This document shows positions 7,982-16,826 of a stretch of 28,438 nt of DNA, piece after piece. The notes under the pieces were generated by a model. The model did not search any database. It saw only the letters and a program-made list of their open reading frames with translations, and had not been told where the DNA came from. Numbering within the stretch: the first letter of the stretch is position 1; each line of letters begins with the position of its first letter. A program made the translations under genes and the position numbers. The DNA comes from Bacteroidales bacterium UBA4070 (GTDB taxonomy: Bacteria > Bacteroidota > Bacteroidia > Bacteroidales > VadinHA17): contig DFYY01000001.1 of the NCBI GenBank assembly GCA_002383485.1, positions 1-28,438 on the forward strand, given 5' to 3'.

Positions 7982-10900
7982 CTATTCTCTTTCAAATGCG
8001 CCCCCGCTTATATCACGGAACCTGGTGAAGAATGCTACGAGTTTATCAAGCACGGTCTCTCTCTTTTTCGTCCGGTCACCGGTGGGGGTGAACCGCGAGA
8101 CTGGCGGCAAAACCTTTGTCAGAGCAGTCCCGGTCGACTGCACATAACCGTCACGGAATGCATTTGTTATAAATTTGTATGTCTCATCCCTGTCCAGGCT
8201 CTCTTCAGTGATGATCTGTTCCAGTTCTTCAATTTTCCTTGTGTTGACAAACTTCTGCCAGTCGTCATCAACATCGGCAGACGGTGTCAGAGAGGCGATG
8301 AACTGCTCAATCAGATCCTTCTTGTTGCGCAGTTCCAGGCTGGCGTCAACGGCCTTGCTGATGTCAACCACAATCTCCCTGTCCTTAAGATGACCCTCAT
8401 GATATCTGCGTATGAGCTCCAGTATATAATCGATGTTGATCTCGACCTGCCTGATCAGCTCCATCTCGAAGATTATGTCATCATTTACATTCTCGGGTTC
8501 CTGCCCCGGTCTGCGCCTGTGCTCGTTGTAGAGATCGATGTACATGCTGTGATAATCCTGCACATCCTTGTCGGTCAGTATCTGGTTATCCGCAAACTCA
8601 TCAAATGAAGAAAGTATGTTTTTAAGTTTCAGGATGGCGCCATACAGCCTGATGAACTCCTTCTGGTTCTCTTCTCCCGTGACAGGTACTCCTGCCGGGA
8701 ATTTCTCCTGCAGTTCTGCAACCAGGTCTGCATAACCGGCTATCTCTTTGTCATCTGTGCTGTACCCGTAGTAATACTCACTGAAGGACCTGAGCAGAAC
8801 CACCCCGCCTGCCTCTTTGTCTCCGAACAGTGCAATGCTCTCATTTGTTGCACTCTCGAGGTTGCGGAAGCACACAATGTTGCCGAACGTTTTTACAGTA
8901 TTCAGGATGCGGTTAGTCCGGGAATATGCCTGCAAGAGCCCGTGGAGCCGCAGGTTCTTGTCCACCCATAGGGTGTTGAGCGTGGTGGCATCGAAACCGG
9001 TAAGGAACATATTCACAACCAGCAGGAGGTCAATATCGCGGTTCTTCACCCTGTTCGAGACATCCTTGTAATAGTTCTCAAACTTGTCGCCTGACGTATC
9101 GTAGTTGGTGCGGAAGGTCCTGTTGTAATCCTGAATTGCGGACTCCAGGAAATCGCGTGAGCTCTTATCAAGCAGGGCCGTGTCAGCAGGGTTCTCATCA
9201 TCAAGGAATCCGTTACCGGGATCTTCATTCACCCCGAAGCTGTATATAAGCGCGACCTTCAGCTGCCTGTCGGCAGGAAGGCCGGCCATCTGGTTCTGAA
9301 ACTCCTGGTAGTATTTTTTGGCTGTATCGATTGATGAAACTGCGAAGATTGAATTGAAACCGGCCAGTCTCCGTTCCTTCAGCTGGTAATAGCTATTCCG
9401 TTTTGTTTTCTGATCAAAGTGCTCGCGTATATAGCTTACAATATTGGATAAACGTTCCGGCGCCTGCAGGGCCCTCTCCCTGTCTATGTTCCACACCTGC
9501 TCATCCTGGATGTCCTCCTGCTCCTTCATGGTGCTTATATAGTCAATCCGGAACGGAAGCACGTTTTTGTCGGAAATTGCGTCGACAATTGTGTAGGTGT
9601 GCAGCTTTGCACCGAAAGCCTGCTCAGTGGTTCGGAGGTTGAAGTCGTTGTTGCTGCCCGAGTTGAATGCGAAGATCGGGGTGCCGGTGAAACCGAACAG
9701 GTGGTATTTTTTGAACGACTTTGTTATTTCCCTGTGCATTTTCCCGAACTGTGAGCGGTGGCACTCATCGAATATTATAACCAAATGCCTTGAGAAGGAG
9801 GGATGGTTTTTATGTTTCGTGATCAGCACCGACAGTTTCTGGATTGTTGTGATGATGATCCTGGCAGCCGGGTCCTCAAGCTGCTTTTTAAGCTTTGCCG
9901 TGTTCGTGTTGCTGTTGGCGGCTCCCTTCTCGAACTTGTCATATTCCTTCATAGTCTGATAGTCGAGATCCTTTCGGTCGACCACAAACAGCACCTTGTC
10001 AATAAACGGCAGTTTTGCCGCCAGCTGTGCGGTCTTGAACGAGGTCAGGGTCTTGCCGCTACCCGTTGTATGCCAGATATAACCTCCTCCGTGAATTGTT
10101 CCGTATGATCTGTAGTTGTTGGAGACGATAATCCGGTTCAGTATCCGCTCAGTTGCAACTATCTGGTACGGGCGCATCGCCAGCAAAAGCCTGTCGGATG
10201 TGAAGACGCAGTATTTTATAAGGATGTTTAGGATTGTGTGTTTGGCGAAGAAGGTTTTCCCGAAATCCATCAGGTCAGTGATGGAACGGTTGGCAGCATC
10301 GGCCCACCACGATGTGAATTCGAAGCTGTTGCTTGTCCGTTTTCCTTTGGTGACTGCCCCGTCGCCCAGTTCCTTCAGGTGAGTGAACCTTGTTGTGTTA
10401 CTGTAATATTTTGTGAGTGTACCATTGGAGATCACAAAGAGCTGTACGTACTCAAACAGTCCGCTACCGGCCCAGAAAGACTCCACGCTGTAACGGTTTA
10501 TCTGGTTGAACGCCTCCCTGATATCCACTCCCCGTTTCTTCAGCTCTATATGCACCAGCGGGAGGCCGTTGACCAGGATGGTGACATCATAGCGGTTGGG
10601 ACGCTGTCCGGTGTCAACGGAATACTGGTTGATAACCTGGAGGCGGTTATTGTGGATGTTGGTTTTATCAAGCAGGTAGATGTTCTTGACCGTACCGTCA
10701 TCGCGGGTAAGTAGTTGGATGTGATCTTCCTGGATAATAGTTGTCTTTTCTTCGATGCCGTTGTTCTGATTGGCCAGCCTGTCCCCGAAGAACTGATTCC
10801 ATTCCGTGTCAGTGAATGTATAGTTGTTCAGCGCTTCAAGCTGATGGCGGAGGTTGGCAACAAGGTCGTCTTCAGAGCTGACGGTCAGATAGTCATACGC

Positions 10901-11038
10901 CTGTGTTTTAAGCTGTTCGATGAATGCTTTTTCAAGCTCAGCTTCACTCTGGTATGCCGATTCTCTTCTTGGAAGCGGCTGGTATTCAGCAACTACTGTG
11001 CTTTCCGGATTCTCTGCAACAAGGACGTAATTATCCAC
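7982..11038 (-). CDS. hsdR: Type I restriction endonuclease, motor/nuclease subunit R
   Basis: A complete 1018-aa HsdR, the subunit that translocates DNA and cuts it when the HsdM2S complex meets unmethylated sites. The N-terminal HSDR_N nuclease domain has the PD-(D/E)xK residues Asp151 and Glu165-Leu-Lys167. The SF2 helicase core has Walker A HTTGSGKT (323-330), DECH (424-427) and TGTP (451-454), and a helicase C-lobe follows with FLTGFDATTLNTLWVDKNL and YSRTNR. A helical C-terminal domain for binding HsdM/S completes it. The start codon is GTG (11036-11038); an upstream in-frame TAA excludes a longer start. It is separated from hsdM and hsdS by three loci and must use its own promoter. Confidence 0.97.
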   Translation of the reverse strand: MDNYVLVAENPESTVVAEYQPLPRRESAYQSEAELEKAFIEQLKTQAYDYLTVSSEDDLVANLRHQLEALNNYTFTDTEWNQFFGDRLANQNNGIEEKTTIIQEDHIQLLTRDDGTVKNIYLLDKTNIHNNRLQVINQYSVDTGQRPNRYDVTILVNGLPLVHIELKKRGVDIREAFNQINRYSVESFWAGSGLFEYVQLFVISNGTLTKYYSNTTRFTHLKELGDGAVTKGKRTSNSFEFTSWWADAANRSITDLMDFGKTFFAKHTILNILIKYCVFTSDRLLLAMRPYQIVATERILNRIIVSNNYRSYGTIHGGGYIWHTTGSGKTLTSFKTAQLAAKLPFIDKVLFVVDRKDLDYQTMKEYDKFEKGAANSNTNTAKLKKQLEDPAARIIITTIQKLSVLITKHKNHPSFSRHLVIIFDECHRSQFGKMHREITKSFKKYHLFGFTGTPIFAFNSGSNNDFNLRTTEQAFGAKLHTYTIVDAISDKNVLPFRIDYISTMKEQEDIQDEQVWNIDRERALQAPERLSNIVSYIREHFDQKTKRNSYYQLKERRLAGFNSIFAVSSIDTAKKYYQEFQNQMAGLPADRQLKVALIYSFGVNEDPGNGFLDDENPADTALLDKSSRDFLESAIQDYNRTFRTNYDTSGDKFENYYKDVSNRVKNRDIDLLLVVNMFLTGFDATTLNTLWVDKNLRLHGLLQAYSRTNRILNTVKTFGNIVCFRNLESATNESIALFGDKEAGGVVLLRSFSEYYYGYSTDDKEIAGYADLVAELQEKFPAGVPVTGEENQKEFIRLYGAILKLKNILSSFDEFADNQILTDKDVQDYHSMYIDLYNEHRRRPGQEPENVNDDIIFEMELIRQVEINIDYILELIRRYHEGHLKDREIVVDISKAVDASLELRNKKDLIEQFIASLTPSADVDDDWQKFVNTRKIEELEQIITEESLDRDETYKFITNAFRDGYVQSTGTALTKVLPPVSRFTPTGDRTKKRETVLDKLVAFFTRFRDISGGAFERE

Positions 11039-11077
11039 AATGATTAGTTAAAGGCTGACTTTATTAATGTTCCATAA

Positions 11078-11085
11078 CAAATATA
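11078..11085 (-). promoter_or_regulatory. Candidate -7 box of hsdR
   Basis: TATATTTG on the minus strand fits TAnnTTTG and lies 39 bases before the hsdR GTG. No convincing -33 element is seen at the usual distance, so confidence is moderate. Confidence 0.4.
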
Positions 11086-11307
11086 CAAAAAGCGCTGTAC
11101 CTTTTTTCCTTACTGACCCCTTATCAGTTTAGGAGAATAGCCAGTCAAGGCTTAGTCTGACCGTTGTGAGGCTGGCAAAGGTGTTTTGAAAAATCACCAT
11201 TTCTTGTTAATTTTAAGCAGGAGCGGCTCATGCCTGGTGACACGCATTTGGCATGTTTTTTAGTCTGGTAAGCTGATTTTGGAAACATCCAGAAGGGAGA
11301 GAAAACT

Positions 11308-12018
11308 ATGAACAGAATGGATCTTAAACGGGCGTCATATCTTTTTGAAGGCATGAAAGGACGCATGTTGCCGGAGGAACTGATAAACACGATCCGGTCA
11401 TTTATTGCCACAGAAAATCTGTATTCATCAGCTACACGGGAGATCGCCACCAAGCTGGAAAACCTGAACAGCGAGTTTAACAGCACGCATGAACGGAATC
11501 CGATTCACCTCATACAGACAAGGGTAAAGACTCCGGCGAGTATTATGGACAAACTTAAAAGGAGAGGCTTTGAACTCAGTGTTGAGTCGGCCCGGAAGAA
11601 CCTGACAGATATAGCCGGAGTCAGGGTTATATGTTCATATATCAATGACATATATATAATTTCCGGGTTATTGTTATCACAAACTGATATTCAGCTTGTC
11701 CGTACGACCGACTATATTAAGAATCCAAAAACCAACGGTTACAGAAGTCTTCATCATATAGTCAGGGTTCCTGTCTTTCTGTCCCATAAGGTTGAAATGG
11801 TGAATGTTGAGATACAGATACGGACCATCGCGATGGATTTCTGGGCTTCTCTTGAGCATGAACTGGCGTACAAGCTTGAAAGGGAGAAGTCGGAGGAGGC
11901 TTTTACCGAGCTAAAGGCCTGTGCTGAGGAGATTGCTGGTATTGACCGGAGGATGCAAAGACTTTATAATATTTCTGCAGAACAACAGGTTTCGCAGGAA
12001 GGGGATGTGCAAAAATGA
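11308..12018 (+). CDS. Small alarmone synthetase, RelQ/YjbM-like (p)ppGpp synthetase
   Basis: A 236-aa single-domain RelA/SpoT-type synthetase with no hydrolase, TGS or ACT domains. Conserved blocks are RVKTPASIMDKLKRRG (72-87), the metal-binding DIAGVRVICSY (101-111), the substrate loop NPKTNGYRSLHHIV (139-152), and EIQIRTIAMDFWASLEHEL (168-186), whose wording is typical of RelQ/YjbM. Such enzymes transfer pyrophosphate from ATP to GDP or GTP and are usually controlled by transcription. A purine-rich ribosome site (AAGGGAG) precedes the ATG. It lies divergent from hsdR and convergent with the ATPase gene, inside the restriction locus. It could be housekeeping or an anti-phage/toxic SAS; no antitoxin gene is directly adjacent on its strand. 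Confidence 0.92.
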   Translation: MNRMDLKRASYLFEGMKGRMLPEELINTIRSFIATENLYSSATREIATKLENLNSEFNSTHERNPIHLIQTRVKTPASIMDKLKRRGFELSVESARKNLTDIAGVRVICSYINDIYIISGLLLSQTDIQLVRTTDYIKNPKTNGYRSLHHIVRVPVFLSHKVEMVNVEIQIRTIAMDFWASLEHELAYKLEREKSEEAFTELKACAEEIAGIDRRMQRLYNISAEQQVSQEGDVQK

Positions 12019-12045
12019 TGAAATTGTCAGTGTCAGCAGCCCGAA

Positions 12046-13476
12046 TCATTTTAACATTTTCAGTTGCATGGTATTCTTGCCAACGGTATAGGCATACGAC
12101 GCAGCCGGGATAAAATGTAATTTAATCCCATCATATTCAATAACTCCCTCTTTATCAATAGAAGTAATCAGGGCAGTTTTCAGGTTGCACTTTTTGCAAA
12201 ATGTAACCAGGCTTTTAAGTTCAGATGGTTTTTCAAAGTATCTGTTGGACCATTTTATTTCTAAAGCCCAGATCGGTTTAAGGTTTTTATCGCTCAATCC
12301 GATCATATCCACCTCGCCATTCTGCCAGCGGGCATACCATGGAGTAAACCAATCCCGATGCATCCATTGAGAATAGATTGCAGTTTCTATCATATGGCCA
12401 AGTAAGCTGTCATTTGGACTTAAAGGAGTGAACAATGCACTTCTTAAAGAGGGATTAGTCAGGTATAGTTTAAAAAAATTCTCCCGTTTAAATCTTTTTC
12501 CTGATTGATCTATACGTTTGACCTGTTTTACCAGAAATGCGGATTCAAGATATTCTATATATTTCTTAATCAAGACTTTGGGTACACCTGACTGGATATT
12601 AAGTGTCTCAAGGGAGAACTCATTTCCGGAGTTATAAGTAATTGTGGTAAAGAAGGAATTCAACTCCTGTACATCCCTGATTCCATACAGACTTGGAATA
12701 TCCCGCAGCAGGACTTTATCCACGATATCCTGTCTGATATACCTTCCGGGGTTTTGCTGAATTTTTTCTGAAAAAATGACTTCAGGATATCCGCCAAAGT
12801 TTATATAGTCAAGAAAGTGTTTATTAAGCTCATCAAGATGGGTTGATGTGTAAAATGTCTGGATATTTCCTTCCCAGTCTATTTGCGCCGGAATTATTAT
12901 TCGCTCAAGATCCTTAAGCTTAATATATTCATTGAAGGTCAATGGTGGCAGCATGAAATCAGTAAATCGTCCGGCTCCGCTTTCGGTGCTCTTGTATTTC
13001 AGTGCTGCGGCGGCGGATCCTGATACAATAAATCTGGTATCCCTGTAACTGTCTACCAGTGACTTGAGATGAACCTCCCAATCTTTTAAATATTGAACTT
13101 CATCAAAAATTACATACCATCCTTTGGAATCAGTATTCCCGGATGCCTGTTTCGCATATTTAAATAAATCTTCGAGCGAGTTATTGTTATAGATTGGATT
13201 CTCAATTGTAATGAAGGCTATCTTTTGAGGATCAGCTCCGTTTTTTAGAAAGTCGTGCACCAGATGATGCAGCATAACTGTTTTGCCGACGCGTCTGGGT
13301 CCCATCAGTACGAGGGCTCGTCTGATATCTTTTTCGTAAGCCAGTGGTGCAAACAGGTCAAAATACAATCGTCGGGGCATTTCATTATAGTCCTCCTCAA
13401 TCTGACCGGTAATCCACCATGGATTTTCAAACCTGATCCTGTCGATAATCTGCTCTATGGCTACTTTGTTAAGCAT
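12046..13476 (-). CDS. AAA+ ATPase with DUF4143-type C-terminal domain
   Basis: A 476-aa protein of the family of AAA ATPases that end in a DUF4143-like domain. Walker A is GPRRVGKT (59-66), Walker B with adjacent residues is FDEVQYL (124-130), and sensor I is in VSGSAAAAL. The middle has the family segments LPPLTFNEYIKL and DYINFGGYPEV, then a winged-helix-like region. The C-terminal half carries GEVDMIGL (Asp391) and ALEIKWS (Glu407-Lys409), spaced like a PD-(D/E)xK nuclease core. The start is preceded by its own promoter with an operator-like inverted repeat. The biological role of this family is poorly understood. Its position between hsdS and hsdR suggests cargo of the defence locus. Confidence 0.88.
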   Translation of the reverse strand: MLNKVAIEQIIDRIRFENPWWITGQIEEDYNEMPRRLYFDLFAPLAYEKDIRRALVLMGPRRVGKTVMLHHLVHDFLKNGADPQKIAFITIENPIYNNNSLEDLFKYAKQASGNTDSKGWYVIFDEVQYLKDWEVHLKSLVDSYRDTRFIVSGSAAAALKYKSTESGAGRFTDFMLPPLTFNEYIKLKDLERIIIPAQIDWEGNIQTFYTSTHLDELNKHFLDYINFGGYPEVIFSEKIQQNPGRYIRQDIVDKVLLRDIPSLYGIRDVQELNSFFTTITYNSGNEFSLETLNIQSGVPKVLIKKYIEYLESAFLVKQVKRIDQSGKRFKRENFFKLYLTNPSLRSALFTPLSPNDSLLGHMIETAIYSQWMHRDWFTPWYARWQNGEVDMIGLSDKNLKPIWALEIKWSNRYFEKPSELKSLVTFCKKCNLKTALITSIDKEGVIEYDGIKLHFIPAASYAYTVGKNTMQLKMLK

Positions 13477-13497
13477 CCTAATATATGTTTAAGAAGA

Positions 13498-13537
13498 CAA
13501 AAATATATAAATAAGCTCAAAAATCAAAGCTTATTTA
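13498..13537 (-). promoter_or_regulatory. ATPase promoter overlapped by a 10-bp inverted repeat (operator)
   Basis: On the minus strand a -7 box TATTTTTG (13498-13505) and a -33 TTTG (13525-13528) are 19 bases apart. A perfect inverted repeat, TAAATAAGCT (13508-13517) and AGCTTATTTA (13528-13537) with a 10-base gap, sits across the spacer and the -33 element. This is the arrangement expected for a repressor site. The predicted transcript starts about 17 bases before the ATG. Confidence 0.6.
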
Positions 13538-13628
13538 AGCATATTCCTATTTATAAGATTTTATATGATGAACTTTCTCCTTATTTATCAGGCTTTCATG
13601 CAGGCACTTCTTTCTATTTTTCGATTAA

Positions 13629-13840
13629 TCATTTATGAATTTCTTCTTCTATCCGGTCATTAGTAATGGTCTTGCCTCTTAATAATTGTTCATGTCCTTT
13701 TTTATCTGTTCCCTACGTTCCGGAGTAGTTCTCTAAACAAGGTTTTCAGCCTTGGAATCAACTATTATATTCAGAGCGGCAAGGAAAGACCTGTCATTAA
13801 TTGCCGCAATCTTATCTATCAGGATATCTTTAAGTTCAAT
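13629..13840 (-). pseudogene. Broken antitoxin-like gene
   Basis: The minus strand reads IELKDILIDKIAAINDRSFL then AALNIIVDSKAENLV, an in-frame TAG, then RTTPERREQIKKDMNNY. A frame change then leads into GKTITNDRIEEEIHK and a TGA (13629-13631). The three pieces together resemble the small helical antitoxins that accompany RelE/ParE-type toxins in Bacteroidetes (pattern LI..I..I.D..FL.AL..I, then TTPEQRE.I, then ..ITNE..E.EI.KW). The start ATG is lost (ATT at that position). No toxin gene remains beside it. It sits between hsdS and the ATPase gene, so it is the scar of an older module. Confidence 0.6.
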
Positions 13841-13991
13841 TGCTGTAATGATGCAAAATATTTATATAAAGATATTGCATTTCTGAAGGAGCGGCATATG
13901 ATCTTCAGTGGTAGTTTCGCTAATCGGTGATTATGCCTGCCTCTCGAATTCGAGGAGTTTAGAAGTTGTCAGTCCCGTCTGTTTCAAATGA
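13841..13991. other. Non-coding gap downstream of hsdS
   Basis: No supportable gene lies between the broken antitoxin and the hsdS stop codon. A perfect 12-bp palindrome, CTCGAATTCGAG (13943-13954), lies 38 bases past the hsdS end. It has no T-tract, so terminator function is uncertain. Confidence 0.4.
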
Positions 13992-15179
13992 TTAGTTTAC
14001 CACTGGATTAAATGTTAATAATTTGTTCCTGTAGTATTCATACTGTTTCCGGCGGGCCCGGATTTCAGCGGGGAGCCCTTCGGAGATATCATTTACCAGG
14101 GCATCAAATTTGTCTAAGATTGCCACTATTCGCTCCTGCTCGGAAAGGGGTGGGATGGGAATGGAAATTCTTTCTAATTTATTGACTGATAATCCGGGCT
14201 GGGCTCCACCAGTAGCATACTGGTTGAGGTCCATTGAAATCAATAAATAGTAAAAGAAACGAGAATTAAATAACTCCTTGGGTGTCACAACAACAGCATG
14301 CTCTGTTGCATAGAACCTTCCCTTCACATAGCAGATATTACCACATAAAGCACCTTGTCGTCCAATTATCGGAAACTCACCCTCATGAGAAAAGGACTTA
14401 ACATATCCTCGTATGTAGTTTCCTCCAATGCATGGGTAAGAATAGTTATCAGAGTGTGCTTCAGCGATATCGGAAGATGAAATTGATTTGCCCGCTTTCA
14501 TATCGCAAACTTCTCCCAGTGTTTTCCATTCCACCTCTTTATCCTCGAAATTCAATAATTGGTTCCGGTAGTAATCGTACTGGCTTTTACGAGCCTCCAG
14601 CTCCGCCTCCAGCTCCGCCTCCAGAGAGGTGAACTTATCAAGTATGTTAACAATTTCTTCCTGGATGGCGAGTGGGGGGATGGGTATTTGCACTTTTGCA
14701 AATCGTTTTTTTGAGACGTTAAACCTTGTCACACCGCTTGCAGTTTGCCCAATTTGTTTCCTTATGTTCTCATCCCTGAACAAATATTTCAGAAAACCCG
14801 GCAGAAATAAACTTTTATCCGATAACCGGTAACCAAAGCAAAAACTGTTCAGATAAAGAGGCTCATTAACTTCCTTGGTTAAGACTGATGACATGCCGCA
14901 CTCATCCGGTGTCTCGGATGATCCTGTGAACAATACGTCTCCATACTCAACTTTGTTCTGAAGTTCATTTTCGTCTACCCTGACAAACGTGTCTATCTCT
15001 GTATTTACTTCAATATTTGAAAAGACATTCATATAGGGAATAAACCTGGCCTTCCCATCCAGAAAGTCATTTTTATTCTTCCCGGTTAATCCACCATAGA
15101 ATTCGCCTAATTCACCAAGCTCCTTAAAGTCTACTCCCTCCGGGCAGTATTGCTCAATCAGAGCTTCTAATCTATTCAT
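13992..15179 (-). CDS. hsdS: Type I restriction-modification specificity subunit S
   Basis: A complete 395-aa HsdS. It has two target-recognition domains (about 15-180 and 215-360), each ending in the family phrase IPIPPL followed by an EE/EQE..I..ILDKF helix. Two coiled-coil spacers end in QYDYYRNQLL (200-209) and QYEYYRNKLLTF (near the C-terminus). The protein reads the bipartite DNA target and docks two HsdM and two HsdR. Its ATG overlaps the hsdM stop as ATGA, so the two are translationally coupled. The central spacer holds a tandem LEAE repeat encoded by a 12-bp DNA repeat, which could change length by slippage. The second recognition domain and N-terminal domain differ, implying an asymmetric target. 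Confidence 0.96.
   Translation of the reverse strand: MNRLEALIEQYCPEGVDFKELGELGEFYGGLTGKNKNDFLDGKARFIPYMNVFSNIEVNTEIDTFVRVDENELQNKVEYGDVLFTGSSETPDECGMSSVLTKEVNEPLYLNSFCFGYRLSDKSLFLPGFLKYLFRDENIRKQIGQTASGVTRFNVSKKRFAKVQIPIPPLAIQEEIVNILDKFTSLEAELEAELEARKSQYDYYRNQLLNFEDKEVEWKTLGEVCDMKAGKSISSSDIAEAHSDNYSYPCIGGNYIRGYVKSFSHEGEFPIIGRQGALCGNICYVKGRFYATEHAVVVTPKELFNSRFFYYLLISMDLNQYATGGAQPGLSVNKLERISIPIPPLSEQERIVAILDKFDALVNDISEGLPAEIRARRKQYEYYRNKLLTFNPVVN
14594..14624 (-). repeat. 12-bp tandem repeat inside hsdS (LEAE spacer)
   Basis: The unit CCTCCAGCTCCG (plus strand) occurs at 14594-14605 and 14606-14617 with a partial third copy to 14624. It encodes the repeated LEAE residues 186-196 in the central coiled coil. 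In EcoR124I-type systems, a change in copy number of a similar 4-residue repeat alters the spacing of the DNA half-sites. Confidence 0.75.
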
Positions 15180-16738
15180 GACCGTCCTCCCTCCAGGTCA
15201 GCCACAATCTCATCAATTGCCTCGCGGAGGCGGTGCTGGCGCGTCACAATCTCCGCAATCTGCGCGTTGAGCTTCGTGATGTCAACCTCCTCGGTTGTGT
15301 TCTCCTGCTCCACATAACTGCTGACTGCAATATTATAGTCGTTGGCAGCTATCTCTCCGTTGGGCACCAGCCTCGCAAAGTAGGGAGTCTCGGTCCTCCC
15401 GGTAAAGGCCTCCAGAATCTTCTGACGATTCGCCTCAGTAAGTTTGTTCTTGTTGCCTCCCCGGACAAACTCGGCGGAGGCATCGATAAACAGCGTAGAG
15501 TTGTCCTTCTTGCTCTTCCTGAGCACAATAATACATGTGGCAATGGTGGTCCCGAAAAACAGATCGGGGGGAAGCTGGATAACCGTGTCAATATAGTTAT
15601 TGTCAATCAGATACTTTCTGATCTTCTGCTCAGCCCCGCCCCGGTACAGGACACCGGGGAACTCAACGATTGCTGCAGTACCCGGGGTGGAGAGCCACGA
15701 CAGCATGTGCATCGTAAACGCGAGGTCGGCCTTGCTCTTGGGCGCCAGCACTCCGGCAGGAGAGAAACGGGGGTCATTTATCAGCAGCGGGTTGGCATCG
15801 CCATCCCACCTGATAGAGTAGGGGGGATTGGAGACAATGGCATCGAAAGGCTCATCGTCCCAGTGCTTCGGATCGGTCAGCGTATCACCGTGCGCGATAT
15901 CAAATTTTTCGTAATTGATATCATGCAGGAACATGTTGATACGGCAGAGGTTGTACGTTGTGATGTTGATCTCCTGGCCAAAGAAGCCCTGCCGCACGTT
16001 CTCCTTACCCAGTACCTTTGCAAACTTCAGAAGCATGGATCCCGAGCCGCATGCGGGATCGTAAACCTTGTTTACCTGTTTCTTTCCGGTGACAGTGATC
16101 CGTGCCAGCAGCTCGGAGACCTCCTGCGGGGTGAAAAACTCACCTCCCGATTTTCCGGCGTTGCTTGCATACATTGTCATCAGGAACTCGTAGGCATCGC
16201 CGAAGAGATCGTTGGTGTTGTCCTGGTAATCGCCCAGCTGAAGATCGCCGATAGACTCGATTATCTTCACGAGGAGATCGTTTCGTTTCTGCACCGTAGC
16301 TCCCAGCTTGTTGCTGTTAACATCAATATCGTCGAACAGCCCCTTAAGGCTGTCCTCGCTTCGTGTCCCCCGGGCTGATGATTCGATGTTCCTGAAGATA
16401 CGGCTTAATGTCTCGTTAAGGTTGGCGTCGGCCCTGGCCTTTTTGCGCAGGTTTACAAACAGTTCCGAAGGGAGGATATATAAACCTTTTTCCCTGACGG
16501 TGTCAGTCCTGCCGAACTCGGCCCTGCTGTCATCGATCTTAGTGTAGTCGAAGTCCCTGTTGCCGGTTCGCCGTTCTTCCTTATTGATGTATGATGTCAG
16601 GTTCTCGGAAATGAACCGGTAGAAGAGCATGCCGAGTACATACGATTTAAAGTCCCAGCCATCAACACTTCCACGCAGATTGGTAGCTATCTGCCATATT
16701 GTACGGTGGAGCTCATCACGCTCCTGTTCTTTGGTCAT
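15176..16738 (-). CDS. hsdM: Type I restriction-modification DNA adenine methyltransferase subunit M
   Basis: A complete 520-aa N6-adenine methyltransferase. An N-terminal helical HsdM_N domain (1-150) is followed by FFTPQEVSELLARI (201-214), the SAM-binding motif I DPACGSG (227-233) and the catalytic NPPY (304-307). The C-terminal tail is helical and contains TKLNAQIAEIVTRQHRL. It forms the M2S modification complex with the overlapping hsdS product. It is the first gene of a leftward operon; no clear promoter was found in the 90 bases upstream. Its divergent neighbour is a candidate structured RNA. Confidence 0.97.
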   Translation of the reverse strand: MTKEQERDELHRTIWQIATNLRGSVDGWDFKSYVLGMLFYRFISENLTSYINKEERRTGNRDFDYTKIDDSRAEFGRTDTVREKGLYILPSELFVNLRKKARADANLNETLSRIFRNIESSARGTRSEDSLKGLFDDIDVNSNKLGATVQKRNDLLVKIIESIGDLQLGDYQDNTNDLFGDAYEFLMTMYASNAGKSGGEFFTPQEVSELLARITVTGKKQVNKVYDPACGSGSMLLKFAKVLGKENVRQGFFGQEINITTYNLCRINMFLHDINYEKFDIAHGDTLTDPKHWDDEPFDAIVSNPPYSIRWDGDANPLLINDPRFSPAGVLAPKSKADLAFTMHMLSWLSTPGTAAIVEFPGVLYRGGAEQKIRKYLIDNNYIDTVIQLPPDLFFGTTIATCIIVLRKSKKDNSTLFIDASAEFVRGGNKNKLTEANRQKILEAFTGRTETPYFARLVPNGEIAANDYNIAVSSYVEQENTTEEVDITKLNAQIAEIVTRQHRLREAIDEIVADLEGGRS

Positions 16739-16826
16739 CAGGTCAGGGTTTAATTAACAGCCCGGCTAAAGTAGTAAAATCGTAACTGTTTGCGAAGGAT
16801 TTTTGTTGTCCGAGCGGAAAAACCGG

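Noticed and set aside
10238..10714. 158-codon frame on the plus strand opposite hsdR
   Set aside because: It is antisense to a clear HsdR coding region and shows no family motif.
11145..11486. 113-codon minus-strand frame between hsdR and the alarmone synthetase
   Set aside because: It overlaps the start of the well-supported synthetase gene in antisense and has no coding character.
15233..16378. Long open frame of 381 codons on the plus strand opposite hsdM
   Set aside because: It lies wholly within hsdM, has no recognisable domain and an odd composition. It is a shadow of a GC-rich coding strand.
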